Source: Hyphomicrobiales bacterium | Lineage (GTDB): Bacteria > Pseudomonadota > Alphaproteobacteria > Rhizobiales > Beijerinckiaceae | Assembly: GCA_028290405.1 (NCBI GenBank) | Contig: JAQGJX010000194.1 | Coordinates: forward strand, 1 to 33,756 | Direction: 5' to 3' | Length of the DNA stretch: 33,756 bases | Notes under the pieces: model-generated | What the model was told of the DNA's origin: nothing | The model's database searches: none | What the model saw: the letters and a program-made list of their open reading frames with translations, nothing else | Translations under genes and position numbers: made by a program | Shown here: positions 31,769-33,756 of the stretch, in pieces | How positions within the stretch are numbered: position 1 is the first letter of the stretch | Layout of the letters: the number at the start of each line of letters is the position of its first letter

Positions 31769-33756
31769 CCTCTTCAACGCGATAGCATTCGATGACATCG
31801 CCTGCGCGCATGTCCTGGTAGTTCTCGAAGGCCATGCCGCACTCCTGGCCGGGAAGCACTTCCTTGACCTCGTCCTTGAAGCGCTTGAGCGTCGAGAGCT
31901 TGCCTTCGTGCACCACCACGTTGTCGCGGATGAGGCGCACGTTGGCGCCGCGCTCCACGCGGCCGTCCGTGACGCGGCAACCCGCGACCTTGCCGACCTT
32001 GGTGATGTTGAACACCTCGAGGATGAGCGCGTTGCCGAGCATGTCCTCGCGGTAGGCCGGCGCCAGCAGGCCCGACATCGCGCCCTTCACGTCATCCACG
32101 AGATTGTAGATGATGTTGTAGTAGCGGATTTCGATTCCGGTGCGCTCCGACAGCTCGCGCGCCTCCTTGTGGGCGCGCACGTTGAAGCCGATGACGGCCG
32201 CGTTGGAGGCCTCCGCCAGCGTGATGTCGGATTCGGTGATGCCGCCCACGCCCGCATGGATGACGCGCGCGCCGACTTCCTCGGTGCCGAGCTTTTCGAG
32301 AGCCGCGATGATGGCTTCCACGGAGCCCTGCACGTCGCCCTTGATGACGAGCGGGAATTCCTTGCGGCCCGCCGTCTTGAGCTGGCTCATCATGTCGGCC
32401 AGCGAGCGGCCCGCGCCGGCGCCGCGCGCCGCCGCCTGGTCGCGCTTCTGGCGATCGCGGTATTCGGTGACTTCGCGGGCGCGGGCTTCCGATTCAACCA
32501 CCGCCATGCGGTCGCCGGCTTCGGGCGCGCCCGAGAAGCCGAGCACTTCCACCGGGAACGAGGGACCGGCGGTCGAGACGATCGCGCCCTTGTCGTCCAG
32601 CAGGGCGCGCACGCGGCCCCACTGGGACCCGGCCACGATGATGTCGCCGACGCGCAGCGTGCCGCGCTGCACCAGCACGGAGGCCACGGGGCCGCGTCCG
32701 CGGTCCAGCCGCGCTTCCACGACCGTGCCTTCGGCGGGACCGTCGTAACGGGCCTTGAGGTCGAGAAGTTCGGCCTGCAGCGCGATGGCGTCCAGCAGCT
32801 TGTCGAGGTTGATCTGCTTGAGGGCGGAGACCTCCACTTCAAGCGTGTCGCCGCCCATGGTTTCCACCTGGACTTCGTACTGCAGCAGTTCGCTGCGCAC
32901 GCGCTCGGGCTTGGCGTCGGCCTTGTCGATCTTGTTGATCGCCACGATCATCGGCACCTTGGCGGCGCGCGCGTGATTGATGGCCTCGATGGTCTGCGGC
33001 ATGACGCCGTCGTCCGCCGCCACCACCTGGACAACGATGTCGGTGACCTTGGCGCCGCGGGCGCGCATGGCCGTGAAGGCCGCGTGGCCGGGCGTGTCGA
33101 TGAACGTGATCGGCTCGCCGCCGGGCGCGGTCACCTGATAGGCGCCGATGTGCTGCGTGATGCCGCCGGCTTCGCCCGTCACGACGTTGGCCTTGCGGAT
33201 GGCGTCGAGCAGGGAGGTCTTGCCGTGGTCGACGTGGCCCATGATGGTGACCACCGCCGGGCGGGGCTTCATGTCGCCGCCCTCGTCGGGCGCGTCGAAC
33301 AGGCCCTCTTCCACGTCCGATTCAGCCACGCGCTTGACCGTGTGGCCCAGCTCCTCGGCGATGAGCTGCGCGGTGTCGGCGTCGATCACGTCGGTGATCT
33401 TGTGCATCTGACCCTGGCGCATCAGCATCTTGATCACGTCCACGGCGCGTTCCGACATGCGGTTCGCGAGTTCCTGGATGGTGATGGTCTCGGGCAGCAC
33501 GACCTCGCGGACGAGCTTTTCCTTCTGCTGGCCGCCGCCGCCCTTGAGGCGCTGCACGCGGCGCCGGAAGGCCGCGACGGAGCGGGTGCGCTCGTCTTCG
33601 CCGGTCGTGGCGGCGGTCACCGTCAGGCGGCCGCGGTTCTTCTGGTCGGTCGCGGCGCGCGTCGGGCGCGCGGGCGGGACGACCACCTTGATGGGCATGC
33701 CGGGGCGGCGGATGACGCGCTTGGCGGCCTCCTCCTCGGTCTCGGCGGGGCGCGCC
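31752..33756 (-). CDS. infB: Translation initiation factor IF-2 (N-terminus beyond the right edge)
   Basis: At least 668 residues are visible and the frame stays open to the window edge, beginning in the [13 protein letters not shown] segment typical of alphaproteobacterial IF-2. A Met at 33698 is internal and is not the start. The N2 domain ([17 protein letters not shown]) comes first. Then comes the G domain with [12 protein letters not shown] (G1), [15 protein letters not shown] (G3) and NKIDK (G4). Domains II to IV follow, with [10 protein letters not shown]-like and [10 protein letters not shown] segments. It is the GTPase that places initiator tRNA on the 30S subunit. It heads the infB-rbfA-truB run; nusA would be expected just outside the window. 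Confidence 0.98.
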   Translation of the reverse strand, partial: ARPAETEEEAAKRVIRRPGMPIKVVVPPARPTRAATDQKNRGRLTVTAATTGEDERTRSVAAFRRRVQRLKGGGGQQKEKLVREVVLPETITIQELANRMSERAVDVIKMLMRQGQMHKITDVIDADTAQLIAEELGHTVKRVAESDVEEGLFDAPDEGGDMKPRPAVVTIMGHVDHGKTSLLDAIRKANVVTGEAGGITQHIGAYQVTAPGGEPITFIDTPGHAAFTAMRARGAKVTDIVVQVVAADDGVMPQTIEAINHARAAKVPMIVAINKIDKADAKPERVRSELLQYEVQVETMGGDTLEVEVSALKQINLDKLLDAIALQAELLDLKARYDGPAEGTVVEARLDRGRGPVASVLVQRGTLRVGDIIVAGSQWGRVRALLDDKGAIVSTAGPSFPVEVLGFSGAPEAGDRMAVVESEARAREVTEYRDRQKRDQAAARGAGAGRSLADMMSQLKTAGRKEFPLVIKGDVQGSVEAIIAALEKLGTEEVGARVIHAGVGGITESDITLAEASNAAVIGFNVRAHKEARELSERTGIEIRYYNIIYNLVDDVKGAMSGLLAPAYREDMLGNALILEVFNITKVGKVAGCRVTDGRVERGANVRLIRDNVVVHEGKLSTLKRFKDEVKEVLPGQECGMAFENYQDMRAGDVIECYRVEEVKRSL

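Overview
The window is GC-rich throughout, with dense, often overlapping genes. It most likely comes from the chromosome of an alphaproteobacterium, probably of the order Hyphomicrobiales (Rhizobiales). Grounds for this are the soxBDAG sarcosine oxidase operon, the short OpgH glucan synthase, the RibA with a degenerate N-terminal domain, an EcfG-type (GGAAC...GTT) promoter before a KGG-repeat stress gene, and the infB-rbfA-truB block. No tRNA, rRNA, CRISPR array, insertion sequence or phage gene was recognised. Two genes are cut by the window edges: the membrane protein at the left and infB at the right.

Layout. (1) 1-7389: a pterin/riboflavin-like neighbourhood. A GTP cyclohydrolase II (ribA) overlaps a YfhO-like membrane protein. 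Divergent to it lies a stand-alone RibD-type reductase followed by a cytochrome b561. Converging on these is a leftward run of a BchC-like dehydrogenase, a PTPS-fold protein with most catalytic residues replaced, a GT4 glycosyltransferase and a methyltransferase; the last three overlap by 4 nt each. I read this as a candidate undescribed route to a GTP-derived, possibly glycosylated and methylated metabolite. It is the best candidate here for a new system. (2) 7463-11254: opgH, an unknown exported protein and a DUF1624 membrane acyltransferase-like protein, probably a periplasmic glucan synthesis and decoration operon. (3) 11255-13750: fumC, a KGG-repeat stress protein with a putative EcfG promoter, and a pterin carbinolamine dehydratase. 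(4) 13822-18269: a REC-Hpt protein and a REC-PAS-GGDEF-EAL protein whose EAL domain looks dead, then UDP-glucose dehydrogenase.

(5) 18386-21776: an HCHL-like hydratase/lyase, then an operon of Rieske ferredoxin, unknown Lys/Ala/Pro-rich protein and amidohydrolase, preceded by a perfect 21-bp palindrome. A ThDP enzyme lies about 9 kb away at 28426-30189. Together they look like parts of an unassigned catabolic pathway. (6) 21784-28277: soxBDAG followed closely by a NikR-like regulator with altered nickel ligands and a LysR regulator that lacks a normal start codon. (7) 30289-33756: truB, rbfA and infB.

All calls come from reading the sequence and from remembered family motifs. No database search was run.
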